A stretch of 64,000 bases of DNA from positions 62,001 to 126,000 of the forward strand of contig CP128836.1 in the NCBI GenBank assembly GCA_030388825.1, read 5' to 3'. Below are positions 55,510-63,789 of this stretch, piece by piece. The translations under genes and the position numbers were made by a program. Every line of letters begins with the position of its first letter. Position 1 is the stretch's first letter. The notes beneath the pieces are model-generated. The model ran no database searches, had not been told where the DNA came from, and worked only from the letters and a program-made list of their open reading frames with translations. This DNA comes from Rossellomorea sp. AcN35-11. Its GTDB lineage: Bacteria; Bacillota; Bacilli; Bacillales; Bacillaceae_B.

Positions 55510-55677
55510 CTACTTTTCATAGACATGATTTAATTTCGAATGCTTATTCATCAAACGGTCTAGCTTTTGACTGGCCGTTACAACTTCTGATGATGTTAAT
55601 GGATATTTTTTAGATATCAAAAACATTTCTCTTCTTGCATTCTCAATATCCTTCATAACACTTTTCTTCAATCCCAT
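55510..55677 (-). CDS. spo0E: Spo0E-like aspartyl-phosphate phosphatase
   Basis: 55 residues from ATG 55677 (MGLKKSVMKDIENARREMF). Two-helix Spo0E fold with the signature SQKLDRLMN (SQxLDxL). Such proteins remove phosphate from Spo0A~P or related regulators and delay sporulation. Small size fits the Spo0E/YisI/YnzD family (about 50-85 residues). Its start codon region can pair with an upstream segment (see regulatory entry). Which family member it is cannot be said. Confidence 0.82.
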   Translation of the reverse strand: MGLKKSVMKDIENARREMFLISKKYPLTSSEVVTASQKLDRLMNKHSKLNHVYEK

Positions 55678-55732
55678 TTTAGCACCCCCACTAAAATACA
55701 CTGCATTCAGAGTTTTTATCAAGTTGCTAAAA
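55677..55732 (-). promoter_or_regulatory. stem covering the spo0E-like start codon
   Basis: Minus strand TTTTAGCA (55732-55725) can pair perfectly with TGCTAAAA (55684-55677), which overlaps the start codon and spacer. Eight pairs across a 40-nt loop; a weak interaction, so tentative. Confidence 0.3.
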
Positions 55733-55776
55733 TAAGATTACCACGGTGTGCTTAGCCGGGCAAATCAAAGGAACGT

Positions 55777-56493
55777 TTAATCAAAAGGTTTGATCAATAC
55801 TTCTACTCTTCTATTTAATGATCTACCTTCAGCTGTATTATTTGAGGCCGCCGGTTTATATTCACCAAATCCTTTAGCAGTTAAATCCCGAGGATCCAAA
55901 TCGTCATTTTCCAACAAAATCTTCATGAAATTCACCGATCTCATTACACTCAGATGCCAGTTCGAGTCAAAATTAATTCCAACAACAGGAACATTGTCTG
56001 TGTGTCCACTAACCTCAATTTGTCGAGGTGGATTTGAAACTAATAAGTTTGATATCTCTCTTGCAAGACCGAAAGAGTCACTTCTAACTTCTGCAACTCC
56101 AGAATCAAATAAAGCATTGTTCATGATTTTAATCATTAATCCATCTTCTGATAGTTTAGTTTCCAACTTATCAGTAAGACCTCTTTGTTCAATGTAATCT
56201 TCAATTCTTTCTTTTGTTTGTTTTAAAGATTCGTCATTCAGCGCAGATGGAACTTCCTTCTGTTTTTCTAGCATCGTTACGTCTCTTTGTTGTAAAGGAG
56301 CTTGGAAATCCATCACTCCATTACTTTTTAGTTCACTCTCAAATACAATCGCTAACTCCTGGTATTTCTGAGGGTTCTCATCACTAATTGCCCACAAAGC
56401 AAAAAACAGTGCTAATAACAAAGTTAATAAATCACAATAGGGTATTAACCAGGATTCATCGATATGCTCTGCATGTTTTTTCTTCCTAGCCAT
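55777..56493 (-). CDS. motB: flagellar motor stator protein MotB
   Basis: 238 residues from ATG 56493 (MARKKKHAEHIDESW). One membrane helix with the proton-binding aspartate in IPYCDLLTLLLALFFALW, a periplasmic-side linker, and the OmpA-like peptidoglycan-binding domain (IEVSGHTDNVPVVGINFDSNWHLSVMR ... GFGEYKPA). Overlaps the end of motA. Complete. Asp present, so predicted functional. Confidence 0.93.
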   Translation of the reverse strand: MARKKKHAEHIDESWLIPYCDLLTLLLALFFALWAISDENPQKYQELAIVFESELKSNGVMDFQAPLQQRDVTMLEKQKEVPSALNDESLKQTKERIEDYIEQRGLTDKLETKLSEDGLMIKIMNNALFDSGVAEVRSDSFGLAREISNLLVSNPPRQIEVSGHTDNVPVVGINFDSNWHLSVMRSVNFMKILLENDDLDPRDLTAKGFGEYKPAASNNTAEGRSLNRRVEVLIKPFD

Positions 56494-57275
56494 TTGAATC
56501 ACGCTCTTCTTCTAAGGACAGTCTAGCGCTTTCCGGAATATATACCATTAATTTTCTTTTAACGTCTGCAGGCGACTGACCATCACAAAGAGACAATACC
56601 CCCTCTATTACAACTCTCTTAATAGACATCTCTTCCTTTGTCTTTTCTTTTAACTTACTAGCAATAGGATGAGATATAACATACCCTAAGAAGATACCAT
56701 AAATAGTAGCTACAAAGGCCGCAGAGATTGAGTGACCCAATGCAGCTGTATCTTCCATATGACCCAAAGCAGCCATTAATCCTACAGCCGCTCCCAAAAC
56801 ACCAAGCGTAGGAGCAAATGTCCCAATCTTCGTGAAGATCTCAGCTTGATTACCATGCCTTTCTTCAATCGCATCCATCTCTTCTAACATAACATCTCTA
56901 ATAAATTCAGGTGTTTTGCCATCAATTGCCATCATTAAACCATTCTTTAAAAATTGATCATCCAACTCATTCGCTTTATCTTCTAGGGCTAAAAGGCCCT
57001 CTTTTCGAGCTATGTCTGCCCACTCCGTAAAATCCGCAATGTAGTCAGGAATTTCTTTATCAATTTGTTCTTTGAATAAATACCTTCATCAAAGCCGGTA
57101 TCTTCATAAAGGTTTTGGTTGATGTAGCAATAAGAATAGCCGCTCCTGTTCCTGCGAAAATGATCAAGAATGCAGCAGGGTTAATGAGAGCTGTAATTGT
57201 TACACCTTTTAACACCATACCTGTAATAAGAGCCACAAACGCTAAAATCATGCCAATTACTGAGTTTTTATCCAT
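56486..57275 (-). CDS. motA: flagellar motor stator protein MotA, frameshifted
   Basis: Four membrane helices that conduct protons with MotB. ATG 57275 (MDKNSVIGMILAFVAL) is placed after AAGGTG. The frame 57275-57060 and the frame 56965-56486 join with a one-base correction near 57075 (VFFKEQIDKEIPDYI...ADIARKEGLLALEDKA); joined length about 263 residues against 270 in B. subtilis. The conserved MEEMDAIEERH, and PTLGVLGAAVGLMAALG for helix three are intact. The break near 57075 sits in ATTTATTC and is likely a sequencing error. Confidence 0.9.
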
Positions 57276-57306
57276 CTTAACAACACCTTCATTTATAGTT
57301 TGAAAA

Positions 57307-57356
57307 TAAAAAAAGAACCCGCATTTAAGGATATAAATCCAAAAATGCGGGTTCTC
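57307..57356 (-). promoter_or_regulatory. 5' leader terminator-like hairpin of motAB
   Basis: Minus strand GAGAACCCGCATTTTTGG pairs with CCTTAAATGCGGGTTCT, 15 bp, then TTTTTTATTTT, 32 nt before motA. A TATAAT element is about 20 nt upstream of the stem. Its 5' side reads GGGGGAGAACCC. Confidence 0.8.
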
Positions 57357-57424
57357 CCCCGTTCTTTCATTTAAAAACATTATATAACACTAGCTTCTTT
57401 GATTTCTACAAATAATTCTTATTG

Positions 57425-58015
57425 CTACAGGTATAGCCGGTCAATAATTGGCAGATAATCGACTTTCGCTAGGTAAGTAAACTGGATCTCAATACCATTT
57501 TCTTTAAAGGAATCCAACGGTATTGATTTTCTCTCACCACTCAACATTCCATTCCAATACTCTATAACATACTTAGCATCTAAAAAATACGTTTTATCGA
57601 GTTTCACAAATCGGCATATCAAGAAACTCTCACCCTTATGAGCAAGAATGTTTTTCATATGTTGTACTTGATGAGCATGAATATTCTTTAAAGGGAATGA
57701 AGTCTTGCTTTGTGTTTCTTTTGCCTCAAAATCAAAATACCTACCCTTATAAACACCATAAAAATCCACTGTACTTGGTTCTTGAAAATACGCAGAACAG
57801 ATTTGATTATCTTTCACTTTCAATACCTGAATAGGAGTTGGACGCTTATTAAAGATCGCCTTACCAGTGATTTGATAATGGGTATTAGTATCTTCTATAT
57901 CTTTCTCTAAAGACATACCCCTGTTCCCTCGATCTATATTTCCCCTTTTTCTTTCATTCTTTTTATCGGGTTTCTTTTTATACACATTTCCATTTGGATA
58001 ACGCAGAGTCACCAC
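57425..58015 (-). CDS. recU: Holliday junction resolvase RecU
   Basis: Cleaves four-way junctions made by RecA recombination and helps RuvAB. 196 residues. Conserved block NRGMSLEKDIEDTNTHY, TPIQVLKV, and catalytic segment STVDFYGVYKGRYFDFEAKETQSKTSFPLKN (Asp and the ExK pair), then HQVQHM. Close to B. subtilis RecU (206 residues). GTG start with AGGGG upstream. Located downstream of the 58032 gene by 16 nt, probably an operon. Confidence 0.9.
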   Translation of the reverse strand: MVTLRYPNGNVYKKKPDKKNERKRGNIDRGNRGMSLEKDIEDTNTHYQITGKAIFNKRPTPIQVLKVKDNQICSAYFQEPSTVDFYGVYKGRYFDFEAKETQSKTSFPLKNIHAHQVQHMKNILAHKGESFLICRFVKLDKTYFLDAKYVIEYWNGMLSGERKSIPLDSFKENGIEIQFTYLAKVDYLPIIDRLYL

Positions 58016-58031
58016 ACCAACCCCTGACTAT

Positions 58032-58376
58032 TTACCTTCTATATTTTTCTCCTCCAAATGCTATGTGGCAGAACAGACGAGTAACGTCCTCACTATCATA
58101 CCCCAAACGGGCCCTGGCTTCGGCTCTAGCATAAAGATGAATTTTTCCGCTAACTTCAAAGAATAATTTATCTGTAGACCGCTTAGCCTTCGCCCTACCT
58201 GGAATACTATCACTAGCTCCAGCTTTTGCAGTGACATACATTTTTGCAAGAGCTAAAGCAGCTTGTTCTTTATCAAACATCGGCAGCCATTTAATATAAT
58301 CTGCTTGATCCTCAAGTTCTGCATCTATAATCATTTCTTGTGCTTTTGGGAATTTTGAAATATCAATTTTACCCAT
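58032..58376 (-). CDS. protein of unknown function (114 aa)
   Basis: ATG 58376 (MGKIDISKFPKAQEM) follows GGAGTG. Basic-acidic helical protein with KMYVTAKAGASDSIPGRAKAKRS and YARAEARARLGY; no cysteines or membrane helices. Not recognised. Between the topoisomerase III terminator and recU, so probably the first gene of a two-gene unit. Confidence 0.62.
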   Translation of the reverse strand: MGKIDISKFPKAQEMIIDAELEDQADYIKWLPMFDKEQAALALAKMYVTAKAGASDSIPGRAKAKRSTDKLFFEVSGKIHLYARAEARARLGYDSEDVTRLFCHIAFGGEKYRR

Positions 58377-58433
58377 TTTCAATCACTCCGAATAGTTGTA
58401 TTTCTCTCCTTGTTCCAAGTTTACATCGCATCT

Positions 58434-58458
58434 AAAAACCGAGCAAATTTTCGGCTCC
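58434..58458 (-). terminator. terminator after topB
   Basis: Minus strand GAGCCGAAAATTTGCTCGGTTTTTAG; the stem CCGA/TCGG plus flanks and a T-run, immediately after the topB stop. Confidence 0.7.
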
Positions 58459-58459
58459 C

Positions 58460-60826
58460 TTATTTTTTCATCTTTAATTTTCCATCTTTAAAGTAAAGCT
58501 TAGCCGAAACCTCTCCCTTATCCCCCAAAACGAATCCTTCTATCATATCCGTTTCATTATTAGTAAATAACTTTTCTAACTGTTTAATCGGTATTTCCTT
58601 AGATTTTATAGTTTTGGAAAACGTAAAGTCACATTCAGGATAAGAACTGCACCCCATAAACTTCCCACGATCCGTCATCTTTCCTTCCTCACACTTTAGA
58701 CAGGGACCATAAGTTTTATTTACAAATTCCATCTCTATTACCGCTTTTTCTAGATCCTTCATTATTAGACAAGCACTGTACTTTGATTTCTTTTTCTTAG
58801 AGGTGAAAGTTAGTATATCCGTTTTTCCTTTTTCAATCAGACTCTTAGCATGCTTTGAATTTATGGTCTTGTTAAACTGGTTCTTCCAGATTTTATAATT
58901 ACAACCTTCCTTCCATCTGCTACACCCAAAACTCTTTTTCCCTTCAACGATTATCCCTTCTCCACATCCAGGACAATCTGCTATCTTTTCGACTTTATTT
59001 TTTACCTGCACCTCTTGTTTAGCTGCTTCCTCCACAACAAGAGCAGTAAATTTCTTTACGAATTCCAGAAACTTTTGGTGATCATATTCACCTCTTGAGA
59101 TTTCGTTTAATTTTTTCTCCCATTTACCTGTGTATTCCGGAGAGGTTAAACTCGATAGTTTGGTTTGACGTAGCATATCAATAAGCGCCCGGCCCTTTTC
59201 AGTAACATGAAGGGATTTGCCTTTCAACTTGATATACTTTGCATCTATTACACCGTCAATCGTAGAAGCCCTTGTTGCAGGTGTACCAATTCCCGAATCT
59301 TTCATAGCTTCTCTTAATTGTTCATCCTCAAGCGACTTACCCGCCACTTCCATAGCAGTCATTAAATGTCCTTCTGTGAAAAGTTTAGGTGGTGAAGTTT
59401 CTTTTTCAACCGAGGATGATTCTGTGCAGTGTACAGAGTCATTTTCATTAATTGAGAAAGCTTCAGTTCTCACTTCTTCTTCTTCTTTTTCTTCATCTTC
59501 TTTCCCCTTATTCTCATCATTGATTTTCCAACCCAAGCTCTTTAATTCCTTAAATGATGTGTGGAAAGAATGACCGTTCACCTCAGTTTTTATTACATGC
59601 TTCAAATACTCTGCAGGAGGGAAACATTGGGCTATGAACCGCATAACAACCAGGTTATACACGTTCGACTCCTTTTTATCTAAGTCTTCTGGAACCTTCT
59701 CTGTCGGTAGAATAGCATGGTGATCATCCACATACTTTTCATTACAAATTTTATTATTCTTTTCATCTATAAACTTCATGTCCGCTTTTTCCATAGCTGA
59801 ACTATATTCAGAACCTTTTAGCACCTCAAAAACATTTCTCATAAAAGGAATCTCTTCTGGTGTCACATAATTACTTCCTGTACGTGGATAAGTGATACAC
59901 TTTTTGTTTTCATACAAAGACTGGGCTATTTTTAATACCTCTGAAGCGCTATATCCAAATTTTCGGTTTGCTTCACTAGTTAAAGATGTAAGATTATAGA
60001 GCTTCGGAGCATAAACCTTCTTAGGTTCTGTTTCATAGCTAACAATTTTCCCATGTTCATACCTAACCTGTTCCGCTATCTCCTCCGCTCTGTCAGGACT
60101 CTCAAATGGCTCTTGTTCCAACACCCCTTTATACTTCGAATCACCTTGCTCGAAATTTGATTCAACCACGTAATACGTCTTTTTCACAAAATCTTCTACC
60201 GCTTTACATCGATCATATACCATCGAAACAACCGGCACCTTCACGCGTCCGATATTTACTGTATCTCCCGCTCCCACCTGGACTGTAAAAGCCATAGTTG
60301 CGTTGATCCCTATTAACCAGTCTGCTTCACTCCGAACAACCGCAGAGTTTAATAGGTTTCTATACTCCTTTGCATCTTTGAGGTTATCATATGCCTTTTT
60401 TATGGCTGCTTCTGTCACACTACTGGTCCACAAACGTTTAATTGGTTTTTTGTATAAACCTGTAGTGAGGGCTGTCCTATGGAATATCAATTCTCCTTCG
60501 CGCCCACTATCACAAGCATTTACTACAGTTTTAGAATCTTTCCCTAACTTTTCAATTAGGCTCACTTGTTTACTAGCTCCCTTGTTCCTAGTCAATTTAT
60601 GTTTTTCTGGTATGATAGGTAAATCTTCTATCTTCCACTTTTTATATTTCTCATCGTAAGCCTCAGGATAGGCTAACCCAACCAGATGACCAAAAGCCCA
60701 GGTTACGGCATACCTTCCCCCCTCACATTCTAAATACCCATCTTTTCTCTTGATGTCTTTAAATAACGACTTGGCAATACTGGAGCCAACCGAAGGCTTC
60801 TCCGCTATAATAAGCTCCTCATACAT
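58460..60826 (-). CDS. topB: DNA topoisomerase III
   Basis: Type IA topoisomerase that decatenates and relaxes DNA. 788 residues. Toprim domain ELIIAEKPSVG ... NACDSGREGEL; the active-site tyrosine lies in ITYPRTGSNYV; a 23-residue acidic insert (KGKEDEEKEEEEV) splits the central region. Two C-terminal zinc ribbons follow: CPGCGEG...FGCSRWKEGC and CLKCEEGK...GCSSYPEC. TopB enzymes of this class are common on large conjugative plasmids and phages as well as in Bacillus chromosomes. It has its own leader hairpin and terminator. Confidence 0.94.
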   Translation of the reverse strand: MYEELIIAEKPSVGSSIAKSLFKDIKRKDGYLECEGGRYAVTWAFGHLVGLAYPEAYDEKYKKWKIEDLPIIPEKHKLTRNKGASKQVSLIEKLGKDSKTVVNACDSGREGELIFHRTALTTGLYKKPIKRLWTSSVTEAAIKKAYDNLKDAKEYRNLLNSAVVRSEADWLIGINATMAFTVQVGAGDTVNIGRVKVPVVSMVYDRCKAVEDFVKKTYYVVESNFEQGDSKYKGVLEQEPFESPDRAEEIAEQVRYEHGKIVSYETEPKKVYAPKLYNLTSLTSEANRKFGYSASEVLKIAQSLYENKKCITYPRTGSNYVTPEEIPFMRNVFEVLKGSEYSSAMEKADMKFIDEKNNKICNEKYVDDHHAILPTEKVPEDLDKKESNVYNLVVMRFIAQCFPPAEYLKHVIKTEVNGHSFHTSFKELKSLGWKINDENKGKEDEEKEEEEVRTEAFSINENDSVHCTESSSVEKETSPPKLFTEGHLMTAMEVAGKSLEDEQLREAMKDSGIGTPATRASTIDGVIDAKYIKLKGKSLHVTEKGRALIDMLRQTKLSSLTSPEYTGKWEKKLNEISRGEYDHQKFLEFVKKFTALVVEEAAKQEVQVKNKVEKIADCPGCGEGIIVEGKKSFGCSRWKEGCNYKIWKNQFNKTINSKHAKSLIEKGKTDILTFTSKKKKSKYSACLIMKDLEKAVIEMEFVNKTYGPCLKCEEGKMTDRGKFMGCSSYPECDFTFSKTIKSKEIPIKQLEKLFTNNETDMIEGFVLGDKGEVSAKLYFKDGKLKMKK

Positions 60827-60845
60827 AAAAACTTCTCCCCTCTAT

Positions 60846-60879
60846 AAAAAAGGAGTGGGTCATAGATAGCCCACTCCTC
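60846..60879 (-). promoter_or_regulatory. 5' leader terminator-like hairpin of topB
   Basis: Minus strand GAGGAGTGGGCTATCTATGACCCACTCCTTTTTTA: 10-bp stem GGAGTGGGCT/ACCCACTCC, then T-run, 20 nt before the start codon. Confidence 0.85.
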
Positions 60880-60947
60880 TTCATTTTCTATTCATAACTT
60901 GGATGTAGTATGTTATAACTGGCACATTACGACTGATATCTTTCGAG

Positions 60948-61586
60948 CTATATTAAGTATTCTATAGAAAAACCATTGTAGGTTAACCCTAATAAATAAC
61001 GGTAGATAATTAACATAAGCATAAACACATTAAAAATAACAAAGAGCATGGACAGCACACTTTCCACTAAACTTCCTGTCTTAAATGTAAAAGGCAGCTT
61101 ATAAGACTTTTTAGAAAACGGCCTTAGTATTTGGACCCCTCTTTTGGTAAGAGAATCTCCCACTACATGGGACAACATCCCAACTGCTAATCCGAAAGAG
61201 AGATACAGACTCACCTTTAATGGTCCACTTGGAATAACCGCTGACACATCGATTCCTAAATACCGGTTTACCAGATAAGTTAACCCTAATATATTCGCAT
61301 ACACAAATAAGAGGTGAATAGCTGAAAATAATAGAATAAAAAGTAATGAATGTGTAAATTTTCTGTGCCCAAATAACTTAGAAATAACTTTTGATAAAAT
61401 TGGATACCTTTTGCTTATTGTTGCTGTCGGATGATCAATGTCCGGTATCCCACTTCCCTTATATACAAAGTACACATAGGCCGCTGATAACAATGGTCCG
61501 GCAGCTGTAATCTCCAGACTTTCCATTAGGTAAACAGAGGATAGACCGAATGCTACTCCAAAGTTTGAATGGGTTTTTGCTAACAC
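60948..61586 (-). CDS. YdjM-like membrane metal-dependent hydrolase family protein (DUF457-type)
   Basis: 212 residues from GTG 61586 after AAGGGGGAGC. Five or six hydrophobic segments and the family motifs HSNFGVAFG, GIPDIDHPTATISKRYP and HRKFTHSL with conserved His/Asp residues; the His in AVGMLSHVVGDSLTKRGV fits too. The DUF457/YdjM group is predicted to include metal-dependent hydrolases of the membrane; the substrate is unknown. Own promoter and leader hairpin. Confidence 0.75.
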   Translation of the reverse strand: MLAKTHSNFGVAFGLSSVYLMESLEITAAGPLLSAAYVYFVYKGSGIPDIDHPTATISKRYPILSKVISKLFGHRKFTHSLLFILLFSAIHLLFVYANILGLTYLVNRYLGIDVSAVIPSGPLKVSLYLSFGLAVGMLSHVVGDSLTKRGVQILRPFSKKSYKLPFTFKTGSLVESVLSMLFVIFNVFMLMLIIYRYLLGLTYNGFSIEYLI

Positions 61587-61682
61587 TTATACTGCTCCCC
61601 CTTAATCCGGCCCCACTTCATCTACAAAAGTATGTATGGGATTAAAGAGGAATTGATCGACATGACATTTTCAGAACATAGC

Positions 61683-61728
61683 AAAAAACACCCCGCCACA
61701 GTAACATACCGTAGACAGGGTGCTCCCC
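61683..61728 (-). promoter_or_regulatory. 5' leader terminator-like hairpin of the ydjM-like gene
   Basis: Minus strand GGGGAGCACCCTGTC... pairs with ...GGCGGGGTGTTTTTTG, with an inner ACGGTATGTTACTGT stem. It begins about 13 nt after the expected start site of the promoter at 61749-61777. AGCACC member and the clearest case of promoter, hairpin, gene in order. Confidence 0.82.
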
Positions 61729-61748
61729 ATATTTATTAATTTAGTTTA

Positions 61749-61777
61749 ATGATAATTTACAGATAAGTAGATGTCAA
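61749..61777 (-). promoter_or_regulatory. consensus sigma-A promoter of the ydjM-like gene
   Basis: Minus strand TTGACA, 17 nt, TATCAT. It lies between the sigma-factor terminator (61785-61812) and the leader hairpin. Confidence 0.85.
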
Positions 61778-61784
61778 TGAAACT

Positions 61785-61812
61785 AAAAAAGGACCATCCA
61801 ATAGGATGATCC
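61785..61812 (-). terminator. terminator after the sigma-factor gene
   Basis: Minus strand GGATCATCCTATTGGATGGTCC then TTTTTTAG, directly after the stop codon. This shows that real 3' terminators exist separately from the leader hairpins. Confidence 0.85.
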
Positions 61813-62394
61813 CTAACTAACCTCTTTAGCCAATTTACTCTTGGCTTTCTTGAGTAAATGACATACATTTTGCCTTGTTTGTCCTAACTCTATGGCGATC
61901 ACATTTTGAGGTGCGTCGTCATATACATGTTTGAAAACAACTACTTTTTCGCTTGTAGTTAGCACTTTATCTGCCGCAACCTCTAAGTCCCGCTTCAAAA
62001 TTACCTCATTTATGAACGGTTCCTTTCTACAAGGAATAATGTCTAACAAGAACAAACCCTCTCCATCATTACACTCTTTGTGAAGAGAACGAACCTTACT
62101 CTTCTCTTTCTTTTCCTCAACATCCATTTTAGTTGGCATTTTCAATGGAAACGAGTTATTTATCTCATCCATGATATATCCTCTAATATAATGGTAGGCT
62201 ATCGTGGACCACTTCCCCTTTTCAGGATTAAATTTCTTCGCAGCAACCAACATAGCAAGATATCCAATCTGAAAAAGGTCTTCAATGTCCATTCCTCGAT
62301 TTTTCGCAATTTTTTCCGCTTCAGCATATCCTCCGAATGTCCGATTAATCACATTCTGAATGAGTCCTGAATGCTCCTCTACTTTAATCATATT
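61813..62394 (-). CDS. sigma-70-family factor of the sporulation/phage type
   Basis: 193 residues from ATG 62394 (MIKVEEHSG) after GGAGG. Region 2 is clear: DIEDLFQIGYLAMLVAAKKFNPEKGKWSTIAYHYIRGYIMDEI; region 4 HTH is NVIAIELGQTRQNVCHLLKKAKSKL. Regions 1 and 3 are reduced, a layout seen in phage and plasmid sigma factors as well as SigF/SigK-like proteins. It may direct transcription of part of this element; most promoters I can see here are, however, sigma-A-like. Own leader hairpin and terminator. Confidence 0.85.
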   Translation of the reverse strand, partial: NMIKVEEHSGLIQNVINRTFGGYAEAEKIAKNRGMDIEDLFQIGYLAMLVAAKKFNPEKGKWSTIAYHYIRGYIMDEINNSFPLKMPTKMDVEEKKEKSKVRSLHKECNDGEGLFLLDIIPCRKEPFINEVILKRDLEVAADKVLTTSEKVVVFKHVYDDAPQNVIAIELGQTRQNVCHLLKKAKSKLAKEVS

Positions 62395-62410
62395 GATTCC
62401 TCCAATTATG

Positions 62411-62449
62411 TAAAAAGGCAGTAGCGAGATAAGAATATCCCGCTCTACC
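62411..62449 (-). promoter_or_regulatory. 5' leader terminator-like hairpin of the sigma-factor gene
   Basis: Minus strand GGTAGAGCGGGATA pairs with TATCTCGCTACTGCC around a short loop, then TTTTTAC, 17 nt before the start. A TTGATT, 17 nt, TACTAA promoter-like element is near 62475-62510. Confidence 0.75.
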
Positions 62450-62553
62450 ACTCACTATTTCAATAGTTTTCTCTTTGTTAGTACTCCTGAATTTCGAACG
62501 AATCAAAACCACTTTTCTATCACCTTAACGAACAAAGACATAACTCAGAAAGG

Positions 62554-63534
62554 CTAGGCAGTTTTTAGAGAAGCCAAGAACATCTCTAAAGCTAATTTCT
62601 TTTCAACCCTGCCCGTTTTCATCTTGTAATCAAGGTCCGTTAGGTGATTCAAAATATTTATTAAATCTTGTTTATCAAAGTTACCCACTTGTTCAGCTGC
62701 AAGTTTTACAGGATAAGGATGCTGACCTAATTCCTTAGCGATTTGCACCTCCGTCATACCTTGATTCAGAAGAGCTCCCACTTGATAGATCAACCGGAAC
62801 TGCTTCGCAAATAAAATCACCATAGGAATAGGATCCTCTTTTCTCTTGAGCAAGTCAGTTAATATCTCAAAAGCTTCATCCAAGCGTTTGTTAACCGCTT
62901 TATTTATGAGTAAGAAAATATTTTGTTCAAGCGAGCGGGATACCATATGTCGCACATGATTCTCTGTAATCATACCAGTATCTCCAACAAACAAAGCCAA
63001 TTTGTGAATCTCATTTACAAGGCCAACGAGATTAGAACCTACCAATTGACCTAATAGATCTACTGCTCTAGGCTCAATTTGAACATTGTGTTGCTTTACT
63101 CGTCTTCGAATCCAATTACCAACCATTCCAGGTGATAACGGCTTCGCTTCATATACTTCAACTTCTTTTTTTAAGAGCTTCGTTAATTTCTTGCGGCCAT
63201 CAAGCTTTTCATAAGGACAAAGAATAATGATTGTAGTAGATGGATTAGGATTTTTAAAGTAGTCAATCAGAACGTCCAAATTATGCTCTACTTTCGACTT
63301 CACTTTTTCACTTGTCAAAAAGTATGCATCCTTGATCAACACCACTTTCTCGTCATCTCCAAACAAGGAACTCATTTGCGCTTCTTGAATAGCTTCTTGG
63401 AGCGGCACCTCTTTGCAGTCAAAGACAAATACCTGATCACCATTTTTACCCAACGCTTTCCCAACAATAGTATCTTGTCTTTCCTCCATCAAAAATGGTT
63501 CTGTTCCGTGTAATAAATGTACGTTGTTGCTCAT
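62554..63534 (-). CDS. holA: DNA polymerase III delta subunit
   Basis: Clamp-loader subunit that opens the beta clamp. 326 residues from ATG 63534 (MSNNVHLLHGTEPFLMEER), after AGGAGAG. VHLLHGTEPFLMEERQDTIV, the helix EAQMSSLFGDDEKVVLIKDAYFLTS and domain III (LEMFLASL end) are typical; length matches the usual ~340. Own long leader with a hairpin and TATAAT element. Confidence 0.92.
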   Translation of the reverse strand: MSNNVHLLHGTEPFLMEERQDTIVGKALGKNGDQVFVFDCKEVPLQEAIQEAQMSSLFGDDEKVVLIKDAYFLTSEKVKSKVEHNLDVLIDYFKNPNPSTTIIILCPYEKLDGRKKLTKLLKKEVEVYEAKPLSPGMVGNWIRRRVKQHNVQIEPRAVDLLGQLVGSNLVGLVNEIHKLALFVGDTGMITENHVRHMVSRSLEQNIFLLINKAVNKRLDEAFEILTDLLKRKEDPIPMVILFAKQFRLIYQVGALLNQGMTEVQIAKELGQHPYPVKLAAEQVGNFDKQDLINILNHLTDLDYKMKTGRVEKKLALEMFLASLKTA

Positions 63535-63569
63535 ACTTCTCTCTCCTTTGTAATTGTTTTTATGGGTAG

Positions 63570-63642
63570 AAAAAAAGCGACCCATCAGAATAAACAAACC
63601 AATGTTCTTTCAAGAAAGTTTGTTCACTCGGATGGAGCGCTT
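63570..63642 (-). promoter_or_regulatory. 5' leader terminator-like hairpin of holA
   Basis: Minus strand AAAGCGCTCCATCCGAGTGAAC pairs, with small bulges, with GTTTGTTTATTCTGATGGGTCGCTTT and is followed by a T-run; an inner AACTTTCTTGAAAGAACATT stem also forms. It lies about 70 nt downstream of a TATAAT element at 63709-63716. The 377 nt between holA and the right-edge gene hold only this leader, the promoter-like element and the terminator at 63790. Confidence 0.75.
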
Positions 63643-63789
63643 TAAGAAATAAATTCTACCCGCCTGGGCTAAAATGTACTGATTAATTAAATGTCGATAT
63701 ATATCTATTATACAAAATCAGAACACCCTATTAAAGCACGAGCCAATCTTTATTGAACACACAAGAATTCGGATTACCAAAAACTTCAT

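Noticed and set aside
55677..55732. AGCAC element near 55750 as another leader hairpin of the AGCAC family
   Set aside because: AGCAC can pair with GTGCT beside the spo0E start, but the stem is only five to seven pairs across a long loop with no U-run; kept only as a weak start-codon stem.
61813..62394. Sporulation sigma F/G gene
   Set aside because: Only region 2 and region 4 are clear and no spoIIA genes are near; a specific sporulation name is not supported.
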